Part shown: one piece after another, positions 1-5,104 of the stretch | How positions within the stretch are numbered: the stretch's first letter is position 1 | Layout of the letters: the number at the start of each line of letters is the position of its first letter | Assembly: GCA_015494165.1 (NCBI GenBank) | Contig: WGBS01000117.1 | Coordinates: 1-5,104, forward strand | Source: Gammaproteobacteria bacterium | Lineage (GTDB): Bacteria; Pseudomonadota; Gammaproteobacteria; S144-34 | Direction: 5' to 3' | DNA: 5,104 nucleotides | The notes under the pieces: model-generated | Seen by the model: the letters and a program-made list of their open reading frames with translations, nothing else | The model's database searches: none | What the model was told of the DNA's origin: nothing | Program-made: the position numbers and the translations under genes

Positions 1-664
1 GCACCGCGCGCGGCTCGAAGGCCGGCGGTCCCTGGTAGCCGGCCACGGTCATGCGGTGGGCCAGGTAGGCGCCGCACTCGCGCTCGTCCATGGGGCGCAG
101 GCGGTGGGCGAAGGTGATGCGCTGGCGGAGCTGGCGCAGCCGCGGCTGCGCCAGGCGCGCGTCCAGCTCGGGCTGGCCGAGCAGCACCACCTGCAGGAGC
201 TTGGTCTTCTCGGTCTCGAGGTTGGTGAGCAGGCGCACCGCCTCGAGGCTGTCGTCGGGCAGCGCCTGGGCCTCGTCGATCAGGAGCACCACGCGCCGGC
301 CGGCGCGGTGCAGCTCGACGAGCCGCGCCGTCACCAGCTTGAGCAGCCGGTGCTGGCCGAGGTTGCGCGGGAAGCGCAGCCCGAGCTCCTCGGCCACCGC
401 CAGCCGCAGGGCGTTGGGGTTGAGGAAGGGGTTGGGGATGTAGGCCGTCTCGGCCTCGCGCTCAAGGGCGTCGAGCAGCTTGCGGCACAGCAGCGTCTTG
501 CCGGTGCCCACCTCGCCCGTCAGCTTGAGGAAGCCCTCGCCCGCGCGCAGCGCCACCAGCAGCACGTTGAGGGCCTCGCGGTGGCTGGCGAGCTCGTAGT
601 AGTAGCCCGTGTCGGGCGTGAGCGAGAAGGGCAGCTCGCGCAGGCCGAAGTGCTCGGTGTACAT
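1..664 (-). CDS. mshM: MshM, ExeA-type AAA+ ATPase of MSHA pilus biogenesis (3' end cut by window)
   Basis: A predicted cytoplasmic ATPase of the ExeA/GspA/MshM family. In type II secretion ExeA helps the secretin assemble; a similar role with MshL is inferred here. The first 221 residues are present and the frame runs off the window at base 1. Family members are usually around 270-300 aa, so the C-terminal part lies outside. The N-terminus MYTEHFGLRELPFSLTPDT is the family signature and fixes the ATG at 664-662. Walker A is GEVGTGKT (residues 50-57) and Walker B is VVLLIDEAQ (125-133), with D130 and E131 as the catalytic acidic pair. RLLTNLET (144-151) holds the likely sensor Asn148. LLGQPEL (161-167) and LRQLRQRI (176-183) complete the AAA+ core. 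The start is 4 bases after the mshL stop. Its ribosome site is poor (GAGGG only 1 base from the ATG), so expression probably depends on coupling to mshL. Confidence 0.93.
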   Translation of the reverse strand, partial: MYTEHFGLRELPFSLTPDTGYYYELASHREALNVLLVALRAGEGFLKLTGEVGTGKTLLCRKLLDALEREAETAYIPNPFLNPNALRLAVAEELGLRFPRNLGQHRLLKLVTARLVELHRAGRRVVLLIDEAQALPDDSLEAVRLLTNLETEKTKLLQVVLLGQPELDARLAQPRLRQLRQRITFAHRLRPMDERECGAYLAHRMTVAGYQGPPAFEPRAV

Positions 665-668
665 GCCC

Positions 669-2432
669 TCACCGTGCGGCTGCCGCGGGCGCCATGCGGC
701 GCAGGCGCTCGGCCGTCTCGCGCAGCGATCCCGCCCAGGTGGCGCCGCCCTCGACCACCACCGGCCGCAGCAGGATGACGAGCTCGCTCTTCCTGGCGCT
801 GCGCTGCTCGTGGCGGAAGAGCCCGCCGACCACCGGCAGGTCGCCGAGCACCGGCGTGCCGGCGCGCTGGTCCTTGGCGACGTTCTGCATCAGGCCGCCG
901 ATCACCACCACCTGGCCGCTGCGCGCGCGCACGATGGTGTCCACCTCGCGCACCGTGCTCTTGGCGAGCGGCAGCTCCTGGAGCTGGCCGGCGACCGTGA
1001 TCTGCTTGGTCTGGTCCGTCACCTCGCTCACCGTGGGGTGGATGTGGAGCACCACCTCGCCCTCCTCGCTCACCTGCGGGGTGACGTCGAGGGCGATGCC
1101 CGAGAAGAAGGGCGTGAGCGTGATGCTGGGCGTCGTCGTCGTGGTGGTGCCCGTCACCGTGGTGCTGGAGACGTTGGTGACGAAGAACTCGTCGCTGCCG
1201 ACCTTGATCACCGCCTTCTGGTTGCTCACCGTGGCGACGCGCGGGCTCGAGAGCACGTGCACCTCGCCCTGGCTCTTGAGGAGCTCGATGAAGGCGTTGA
1301 AGTCGTCCGTGCGCACGGCGAGCGAGAAGATGCCGCCGAAGGCCGAGGTCTCGGTGCCGGAGGGCAGGCTCGGCGCGAGCGGGCTCAGCTCGCCGCTGTT
1401 GCCGTCGATGCTGCTCTTGCCGTTGTCGAAGTAGCTGCCGCCGCCGGTCTGGCCGAAGAGGCCGTACTTGGTCGAGTTCGGCCCCACCAGCGCCCCCCAG
1501 TTGATGCCGCTCTGGAAGCCGTCGTTGAGCTCGACCTCGAGGATCTTGGCCTCCAGGATCACCTGCCGGGCGAGGCTCGCGCGCACCTGCTCGAGGAAGC
1601 GCTCCACCTGGCGCAGCTCCGCCGGCAGGGCGCGCACGACCACGGTGGCGGCCTCGCGGTTGACCACGACCTTGCGCCCGTCGCCGTCGCCGACCAGCAC
1701 CTTGAGCGCTCCCTCGAGCGCCTTCCACACGTCCGACTCGCTGCGCGTCTCGATGCGCGTGCCCGTCAGCGTCGACAGCCCCGTGCCCGTGCCGGGGACG
1801 CCGGCGGCCGGCGCGGGCACGGCGAGGGTGCCGGTCGTGCCCGTGGCGGCGCCGTAGGCATAGGGGTTGTCGCTCACCTGGCCGGAGCTGACGCGCGTCT
1901 GCGAGCGGCCCTCGCGCACCAGGTTGAGGTAGTCCACGCGGTAGATGCGCGTCTGCAGCGTCGCCGGCAGGACGATCCAGCCGGAGGGGATGCGGCGGAA
2001 GTCGTAGCCGTAGACCTCGCGCACCGCCTGCAGCACCTCCTCGAGCGTGACGTTGCGCAGGGTGAGCGAGATGCGTCCCTTGACGTCGGGGTGCACGACG
2101 AGGTTGAGGTCGGTGCCCTCGACCAGCCCGAGGAAGAACTCGCGCGCCGGCACCTCGCGCACGGCCACGTCGAAGCGCGGCGCCGCCGCCTCCGCCTCGG
2201 GGGCCGGCGGCTCGCCGCCGAGGGGCGGGAGCAGCGCGCGCGCCACCTCCGGCGGGGGCGTCGGCGGCGCCGGCCGCCTCGCGGCCTCCTCGGCGGCGCG
2301 CTCGAGCTCGCCCGCGGCGGCGCCCGCGCGCTCGCCGCGCGGCGGGTTGGCCTGGCAGGCCGCGAGCAGCGCCAGCGCCGCCGCGGCCAGCACCGCCCCG
2401 CGCGCCCCTCTCACCCGTCTTGCCCTCGTCAT
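669..2432 (-). CDS. mshL: MshL, outer-membrane secretin lipoprotein of the MSHA pilus
   Basis: Forms the multimeric, gated outer-membrane pore through which the MSHA pilus passes; 587 aa. A lipoprotein signal peptide ends in the lipobox LAAC with Cys26, and Gln27 favours sorting to the outer membrane. An Ala/Pro/Glu-rich linker covers about 27-85. An STN-type domain follows (about 87-155, from FDVAVREVPA to GWIVLP), then a secretin N-terminal region (about 160-285) interrupted by a Gly/Thr/Ala/Pro-rich linker (190-228). The secretin core starts around 290 (VILEAKILEVELNDGFQSGI). It includes VHVLSSPRVATVSNQKAVIKVG (391-412, in two runs), a Thr-rich loop (424-434), FFSGIALDVTPQV (442-454) and the signature GTPVLGDLPVVGGLF (525-539). 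The frame stays open to an upstream codon at 2753, but the ATG at 2432 is preferred. It directly precedes the signal peptide, has GGAG 7 bases upstream and shares ATGA with the mshK stop. Confidence 0.95.
   Translation of the reverse strand: MTRARRVRGARGAVLAAAALALLAACQANPPRGERAGAAAGELERAAEEAARRPAPPTPPPEVARALLPPLGGEPPAPEAEAAAPRFDVAVREVPAREFFLGLVEGTDLNLVVHPDVKGRISLTLRNVTLEEVLQAVREVYGYDFRRIPSGWIVLPATLQTRIYRVDYLNLVREGRSQTRVSSGQVSDNPYAYGAATGTTGTLAVPAPAAGVPGTGTGLSTLTGTRIETRSESDVWKALEGALKVLVGDGDGRKVVVNREAATVVVRALPAELRQVERFLEQVRASLARQVILEAKILEVELNDGFQSGINWGALVGPNSTKYGLFGQTGGGSYFDNGKSSIDGNSGELSPLAPSLPSGTETSAFGGIFSLAVRTDDFNAFIELLKSQGEVHVLSSPRVATVSNQKAVIKVGSDEFFVTNVSSTTVTGTTTTTTPSITLTPFFSGIALDVTPQVSEEGEVVLHIHPTVSEVTDQTKQITVAGQLQELPLAKSTVREVDTIVRARSGQVVVIGGLMQNVAKDQRAGTPVLGDLPVVGGLFRHEQRSARKSELVILLRPVVVEGGATWAGSLRETAERLRRMAPAAAAR
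1131..1148 (-). repeat. Short in-frame triplet tract coding for six threonines in mshL
   Basis: On the plus strand this is (CGT)4(GGT)2. Read on the minus strand it gives ACC ACC ACG ACG ACG ACG, Thr429-Thr434 of MshL, in the Thr-rich loop before FFSGIALDVTPQV. Being in frame, any slippage would change the threonine number without breaking the gene. The tract is short, so variability is only a possibility. Confidence 0.6.
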
Positions 2433-2776
2433 GACCCTTCTCCCCCCTCGCGCGTGCGCCGCAGGATGCGCGCGCGCACGAGCCTCAGCTCGCGGCGGCC
2501 CTCGGGCGTCGCCAGCACCACGCGTCCGGGGCCGATCGCCACCACGCGGGCGCCGTCCACCCGCTCGCCCACCGCCACCAGCCTGCCGTTGATGAGGGCG
2601 CGCGCGCCGCCCGGCCCGCGGAAGACCGCCTGCAGCCGCCAGCCGCGCTCGCCCGCGGGCGTCTCGCGCGGCACGTAGGCCGGCGGCCGGGTCGGGTCGT
2701 CCAGCGCCGCCACCGGGCCGGACGCAGCGACCAGCAGCCAGCCGAGCGCCCACGCCGCCGCGCGCCGCTCAGGCAC
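2429..2776 (-). CDS. mshK: MshK, periplasmic MSHA biogenesis protein
   Basis: A small periplasmic protein (115 aa) thought to link the inner-membrane alignment complex to the secretin, much as PilP or GspC do. A signal peptide is visible: Arg4-Arg5, a hydrophobic stretch (about 7-20) and a likely cleavage after VAA (22-24). The mature N-terminus has the MshK-typical DPTRPP (27-32). Residues about 47-103 form a short beta-rich domain resembling the GspC/PilP homology region: LQAVFRG, then ALINGRLVAVGERVDGARVVAIG, given here in two parts (60-72 and 73-82), then VVLATPEGRRELRL. The start is GTG at 2776-2774. It is supported by AGGAGG 9 bases upstream and by an 8-base overlap (GTGCCTGA) with the mshJ stop. 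The end shares ATGA with mshL. The Gly/Glu-rich tail TREGGEGS is encoded by the purine-rich mshL ribosome site. MshK is poorly conserved, so the call rests on context plus the DPTRPP motif. Confidence 0.87.
   Translation of the reverse strand: MPERRAAAWALGWLLVAASGPVAALDDPTRPPAYVPRETPAGERGWRLQAVFRGPGGARALINGRLVAVGERVDGARVVAIGPGRVVLATPEGRRELRLVRARILRRTREGGEGS
2440..2443 (-). promoter_or_regulatory. Ribosome binding site of mshL, inside the mshK 3' end
   Basis: GGAG lies 7 bases before the ATG at 2432, within a purine run (GAGGGGGGAGAAGGG) that also encodes the EGGEG tail of MshK. It decides for the ATG at 2432 over the more upstream in-frame codon at 2753, which would overlap nearly all of mshK. 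Confidence 0.75.
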
Positions 2777-3506
2777 CGATCCAGCCCTCCTCGAGGCTCA
2801 GCGTATGCACGTCGATGCGCACGCGCGCCTTCGGGTAGCGCTCCACCTGCACCACCACGCCGTCCCAGAAGAAGCGCCGCTCGAGCCGCTCCAGCGCCTT
2901 GAGATAGCGCAGCGCCGCCAGGAAGCCGCCCTCGAGCTCAAGGCGCACGTCGTGTCGCCAGATGCGCGGCAGGGTGCCCTCGCCACCGGTCTCCGCGGCC
3001 GCCTTCGCGGCCCGCTCGCCCGTGGCGTCGCTCTCCCGACGCTGTTCCGCGGGGCCCTTCGCCCCAGGCACGGCGGGCGCGAGCAGCGGGCGGCTGCCGC
3101 GGTTCTCGAGCCGCACCAGCCGCAGGCCGGCGTCGCGCGCGAGCACCGCCTCCAGCACGCGCGCCATCTCGCGCGGGGCGATCAGCCCCACGGTGAGCTC
3201 GGCCAGGCGGGCGTCGGCCTCGGCGATGGCCGCGCGCAGCTCGCGCTCGCGCGCGCGCAGCGGCGCGTTCGGGTCCTCGCGGTGGCGCCGGACGATCGCG
3301 GCGGCCTCCGCGTCGAGGGCGGCGATGCGCGCCGTGGCCTGCTCGATGGCGGCCTGCGCGGCGCGGCGCTCGCGCTCGAGGGGCGCCATCAGCACCTGCT
3401 CCCACAGGACGTAGAGCACCGCCACGACGGCGAGGAAGAGCAGCACGCGCTCGCGCAGGCTGAGCGCGTCGACGCGGGCCGCGAGCCCCTGAAGCCAAGC
3501 CTTCAT
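2769..3506 (-). CDS. mshJ: MshJ, PilO/GspM-like inner-membrane protein of the MSHA pilus
   Basis: A bitopic inner-membrane protein of 245 aa, the MSHA counterpart of PilO/GspM. It is expected to pair with the upstream PilN-like protein and form part of the alignment complex. A short cytoplasmic N-terminus (1-20) precedes one membrane segment (about 21-40, VLLFLAVVAVLYVLWEQVLM). An Ala/Arg/Glu-rich probable coiled coil (43-105) follows. A periplasmic domain then shows family-typical PREMARVLEAVLARDAGLRL (111-130), RHDVRLELEGGFLAALRYLK (184-203), FFWDGVVVQVERYP (212-225) and the C-terminus VHTLSLEEGWIGA. Residues 146-178 are a hydrophilic, low-complexity Ala/Glu/Lys/Gly stretch, probably a flexible loop. 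The ATG at 3506 has GGAGG 9 bases upstream and shares ATGA with the preceding stop. The end overlaps mshK by 8 bases. Confidence 0.92.
   Translation of the reverse strand: MKAWLQGLAARVDALSLRERVLLFLAVVAVLYVLWEQVLMAPLERERRAAQAAIEQATARIAALDAEAAAIVRRHREDPNAPLRARERELRAAIAEADARLAELTVGLIAPREMARVLEAVLARDAGLRLVRLENRGSRPLLAPAVPGAKGPAEQRRESDATGERAAKAAAETGGEGTLPRIWRHDVRLELEGGFLAALRYLKALERLERRFFWDGVVVQVERYPKARVRIDVHTLSLEEGWIGA
2786..2791 (-). promoter_or_regulatory. Ribosome binding site of mshK, inside the mshJ 3' end
   Basis: A full AGGAGG ends 9 bases before the GTG at 2776, so the GTG start is well supported. The same bases encode the Glu-Glu-Gly of MshJ's conserved LEEGWIGA end, so here the conserved protein sequence itself supplies the site. 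Confidence 0.8.
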
Positions 3507-4126
3507 CGGCCGCCCCCTCCGCCGTCCAGCCGGACCTCGCCCACGCGCAGCCGGAAGTCCACGCGACGCGGCGCCGCGCGCGGGCGCTCGATCACCAGCC
3601 GCTCGAAGGCGCGCCCGGCGTAGGCGGGCTCGAGGCCGAGGGCCTGCACCAGGCGCGGCACCAGCCGCGCGTCGAGGGCGCTGCCCTCGAGCAGCAGTGC
3701 CGCCCCCCCGTCACCCACCGCCACCGTGCGCAGCCACAGCCCGTTCACGCGGCGGCGTGCCAGGGCCTCGAGGTAGGGCGAGAGCCCCTGGGCGTTGCCG
3801 AAGCGCCCGCCCTCGAGCCCTTCGGCCAGCTCGCGCTTGGCCTCGAGCTCGCGCTCGAGCGCCGCCACCCGCCGCGCCAGCGCCTCGTCGCGCCGCCGCG
3901 GCGGGTACTGGCGCGCCAGGCGCTCGACGCGCGCGGCGCGCTCGGCCACCTGCGCCTCGAGGCGCGCGCGCTCGGTCTCGAGCTGCGCGAGCTGGGCGCG
4001 CGCGTAGCCGTACATGAGCGCCAGCCCCGCCACCACCAGCGCCGCCGCCTGGGCGATCGTCACCGCCGAGAACACGCGGCGCTCGCGGCGGAAGATGGGC
4101 TGGTAGAGGTTGACCTGCTGCCTCAC
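3503..4126 (-). CDS. mshI2: PilN-like MSHA biogenesis protein (MshI2)
   Basis: A bitopic inner-membrane protein of 207 aa, corresponding to PilN or the membrane part of GspL. The N-terminus MRQQVNLYQPIFRRERRVFS matches the short cytoplasmic PilN segment that docks into the PilM-like partner, here MshI. A membrane segment spans about 20-41. An Arg/Glu/Ala/Leu-rich coiled coil covers about 43-103. The periplasmic domain has GLSPYLEALARRRVNGLWLR (114-133), LLLEGSALDARLVPRLVQAL (144-163) and GRAFERLVIER (171-181). These resemble MSHA-type PilN proteins, often annotated MshI2 or left as a hypothetical between mshI and mshJ. The start is GTG at 4126-4124, with GGAGGAG 8 bases upstream and a GTGA overlap with the mshI stop. 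The tail DGGGGGR is encoded over the mshJ ribosome site, so its glycines may reflect that site rather than protein function. Family and role are fairly sure; the exact symbol is less so. Confidence 0.88.
   Translation of the reverse strand: MRQQVNLYQPIFRRERRVFSAVTIAQAAALVVAGLALMYGYARAQLAQLETERARLEAQVAERAARVERLARQYPPRRRDEALARRVAALERELEAKRELAEGLEGGRFGNAQGLSPYLEALARRRVNGLWLRTVAVGDGGAALLLEGSALDARLVPRLVQALGLEPAYAGRAFERLVIERPRAAPRRVDFRLRVGEVRLDGGGGGR
3513..3520 (-). promoter_or_regulatory. Ribosome binding site of mshJ, inside the PilN-like gene
   Basis: GGAGGGGG, with GGAGG ending 9 bases before the ATG at 3506. It is also read as the glycine codons of the DGGGGGR tail of the preceding protein. 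Confidence 0.75.
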
Positions 4127-5058
4127 AGGCTGCGCTCCTCCGTGCGCAGGGCACCGCCCACGGCCTCCAGGGCGCGGGCCTGCACCTGCTGCGCCACCGG
4201 CTCGCCCGGCGTCAGGATCTCGTTCAGGTCCATGACATCGGCCTCGAGCCCGAGAGACCTATGCAAATGTTCTGCCAGCCCGCGCGCGTCGCCCTCGAAG
4301 GGCGCCACCACCACGCGCGTGATGGGGGCCTGGCGGAAGGCGCTGTCGTAGTAGTCGAGCGAGCGCTGCACCTCGAGCGCGAGCGAGTCGTGCAGGGCTC
4401 CGCTGCCGGCGGCCTCCGACAGGCTCGCGGCGCCGAACTCGACGTTGCGGGCGAGCTGCAGCGCCCCGGCACGCACGATGAGGATCAGGCCCTCGGCGGC
4501 GCGCAGGCGCACCAGCGCCAGCCCGCGCTCGGCCGCCGGCATGCAGGCGGCGACGTTGCGCAGCGCGAGCTCGGCGATGTCGATCGCCTCCAGCTCGAGC
4601 TCGGCCTCGCGCGCGAGGTCCACCACCGCCTGCACGTCGGCCGCACGCGCGGCCACCACGTACATAGGGCGCCCCGGGCGCTCGTCGCCCGGCACGTCGA
4701 AGACGTCGATGACGGCGTCGTCGACGTGGTAGTCGAGGAGGTCGCGCACCTGCCAGCGCACCGCGGCGCGCAGCTCCTCGGGCGGCACCGCCGGGGCCTC
4801 GACCTGCAGGAGCTGGTAGTCGCCGGGCTCGAGCACCGCCACACACCGGCTGCCGGCGAGCCCGTGCGCGCGCACCAGCTCGCGCAGCGCCGCGCGCCGC
4901 GCCGCGGGGCTGGCCTCGCAGGCGCGGTGCTCGCAGCGGGTGAGCTCGGGGGCGCCGCCGGCCGCACGGCGCACGTGCGCGAGCGCGATGCCGTCCGGCA
5001 GCAGGCCCAGCCCCGTGAGGCCCTCCGCCCTGCGGCGCCGTTTCAGCAGGCGCAGCAC
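4123..5058 (-). CDS. mshI: MshI, PilM/GspL-like cytoplasmic MSHA biogenesis protein
   Basis: A cytoplasmic actin-fold protein of 311 aa, equivalent to PilM or the cytoplasmic half of GspL, expected to bind the PilN-like N-terminus and the assembly ATPase. No membrane segment is visible. Family-like features are GLGLLPDGIALAHV (16-29, in place of the PilM phosphate loop), YQLLQVEAPAVPPEELRAAV (81-100), RWQVRDLLDYHVDDAVIDVF (101-120), YVVAARAADVQAVVDLA (133-149), IDIAELALRNV (159-169) and LALEVQRSLDYYDSAF (226-241, a strong MshI hallmark). The first region lacks the DIGSSS-like loop of PilM, so ATP binding is doubtful. The GTG at 5058 is chosen because GGAG lies 9 bases upstream and LRLLKRRRR matches the usual short basic start. 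However, the frame is open to the window edge, so a longer start cannot be excluded. Codons 262-268 are unusually AT-rich. The stop shares GTGA with the next gene. Confidence 0.9.
   Translation of the reverse strand: MLRLLKRRRRAEGLTGLGLLPDGIALAHVRRAAGGAPELTRCEHRACEASPAARRAALRELVRAHGLAGSRCVAVLEPGDYQLLQVEAPAVPPEELRAAVRWQVRDLLDYHVDDAVIDVFDVPGDERPGRPMYVVAARAADVQAVVDLAREAELELEAIDIAELALRNVAACMPAAERGLALVRLRAAEGLILIVRAGALQLARNVEFGAASLSEAAGSGALHDSLALEVQRSLDYYDSAFRQAPITRVVVAPFEGDARGLAEHLHRSLGLEADVMDLNEILTPGEPVAQQVQARALEAVGGALRTEERSL
4135..4141 (-). promoter_or_regulatory. Ribosome binding site of the PilN-like gene, inside the mshI 3' end
   Basis: GGAGGAG lies 8 bases before the GTG at 4126 and overlaps the mshI codons for Glu-Glu-Arg (residues 307-309). 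It supports the GTG start. With the GTGA stop/start overlap it points to translational coupling. Confidence 0.75.
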
Positions 5059-5104
5059 GCCGTAGCACTCCGCGGACGGCTGGAGGCCCTGGGTCGGACG
5101 AGGA
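5059..5104. other. Unassigned sequence upstream of mshI
   Basis: Forty-six bases before the chosen mshI start. In the mshI frame it stays open without a stop, and apart from the GGAG site I see no recognisable promoter box or hairpin. It may be the end of an upstream gene, a short leader, or an N-terminal extension of MshI. The window is too short here to decide. Confidence 0.4.
5068..5071 (-). promoter_or_regulatory. Likely ribosome binding site of mshI
   Basis: GGAG ends 9 bases before the GTG at 5058. It is the main support for that start, because the reading frame itself continues upstream without a stop to the window edge. The motif is only four bases long in GC-rich DNA, so chance occurrence is possible. 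Confidence 0.5.

Noticed and set aside
56..778. Plus-strand frame of 240 codons opposite mshM
   Set aside because: Antisense shadow. The opposite strand encodes Walker A, Walker B and the ExeA-type N-terminus without interruption.
520..1728. A 402-codon minus-strand frame overlapping mshL out of frame
   Set aside because: Arg/Gly/Ala-rich shadow of mshL with no domain. It also crosses the mshL/mshM junction, which a real gene here would not do.
2155..2345. GC-rich inverted-repeat-like stretches that could suggest a terminator
   Set aside because: They lie within mshL coding sequence, have no T-run, and such pairings are expected by chance at this GC content.
609..2678. A 689-codon open frame on the plus strand, antisense to mshL and mshK
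   Set aside because: Its product is an Ala/Arg/His/Leu-rich sequence with no recognisable domain. It mirrors the high-GC codon pattern of mshL, which is clearly real (lipobox, STN region, secretin signature).
2432..2753. N-terminal extension of MshL to the in-frame codon at 2753
   Set aside because: It would overlap nearly all of mshK, is Arg/Gly/Ala-rich, and would bury the lipoprotein signal peptide that starts at 2432.
2805..3623. Plus-strand frame of 272 codons opposite mshJ
   Set aside because: His/Arg/Leu-rich antisense shadow with no domain; mshJ has a clear membrane segment and family motifs.
4258..4271. ATGCAAAT-type octamer in the AT-rich patch of mshI as a regulatory site
   Set aside because: This resembles a eukaryotic octamer motif and has no meaning expected in a bacterial coding region. 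The codon-use anomaly is reported instead.
4259..5068. Alternative minus-strand frame of 269 codons over mshI, starting at another GTG 10 bases upstream
   Set aside because: The product is low-complexity Arg/Ala/Gly/Pro. The other frame gives MshI with recognisable family blocks.

Overview
The window is a contiguous block of minus-strand genes from a mannose-sensitive haemagglutinin (MSHA) type IV pilus biogenesis locus. In transcription order, from high to low coordinates, it holds mshI, a PilN-like gene (mshI2), mshJ, mshK, mshL and the first three quarters of mshM. This is the gene order known from the Vibrio-type msh locus. Each protein carries family-typical sequence, and no frameshift or internal stop is visible.

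The DNA is very GC-rich (roughly 70% or more by eye), with G or C at nearly every third codon position. That explains the long open frames antisense to, and out of frame with, the real genes. Proteobacteria-type MSHA genes at this GC content suggest a high-GC beta-, gamma- or deltaproteobacterium, or a related lineage that carries MSHA loci such as the Methylomirabilota/Rokubacteria group. The window alone does not decide between these.

Layout: 5059-5104 is a short upstream piece of unknown nature, still open in the mshI frame. Positions 4123-5058 hold mshI (cytoplasmic PilM/GspL-like scaffold), 3503-4126 the PilN-like inner-membrane protein, 2769-3506 mshJ (PilO/GspM-like), 2429-2776 mshK (periplasmic, PilP/GspC-like), 669-2432 mshL (lipoprotein secretin) and 1-664 mshM (ExeA-type AAA+ ATPase, cut by the window edge). 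Four of the five junctions overlap by 4 or 8 bases and the fifth has a 4-base gap, so this is one polycistronic unit with likely translational coupling. There is no intergenic space for a promoter or terminator, and no stretch over 300 bases lacks a gene.

Together the proteins would form the alignment complex and outer-membrane channel of the pilus. MshI, the PilN-like protein and MshJ form the inner-membrane platform, MshK bridges the periplasm, MshL is the gated outer-membrane pore, and MshM is an ATPase probably helping secretin or complex assembly. The motor ATPase (MshE), platform protein (MshG) and pilins (MshA and others) are expected beyond position 1. I see no previously undescribed system here. 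The remarkable points are small: Shine-Dalgarno motifs written into the C-terminal codons of preceding genes, a strong excess of the palindrome CTCGAG, a short patch of atypical codons in mshI, and a triplet tract in mshL.
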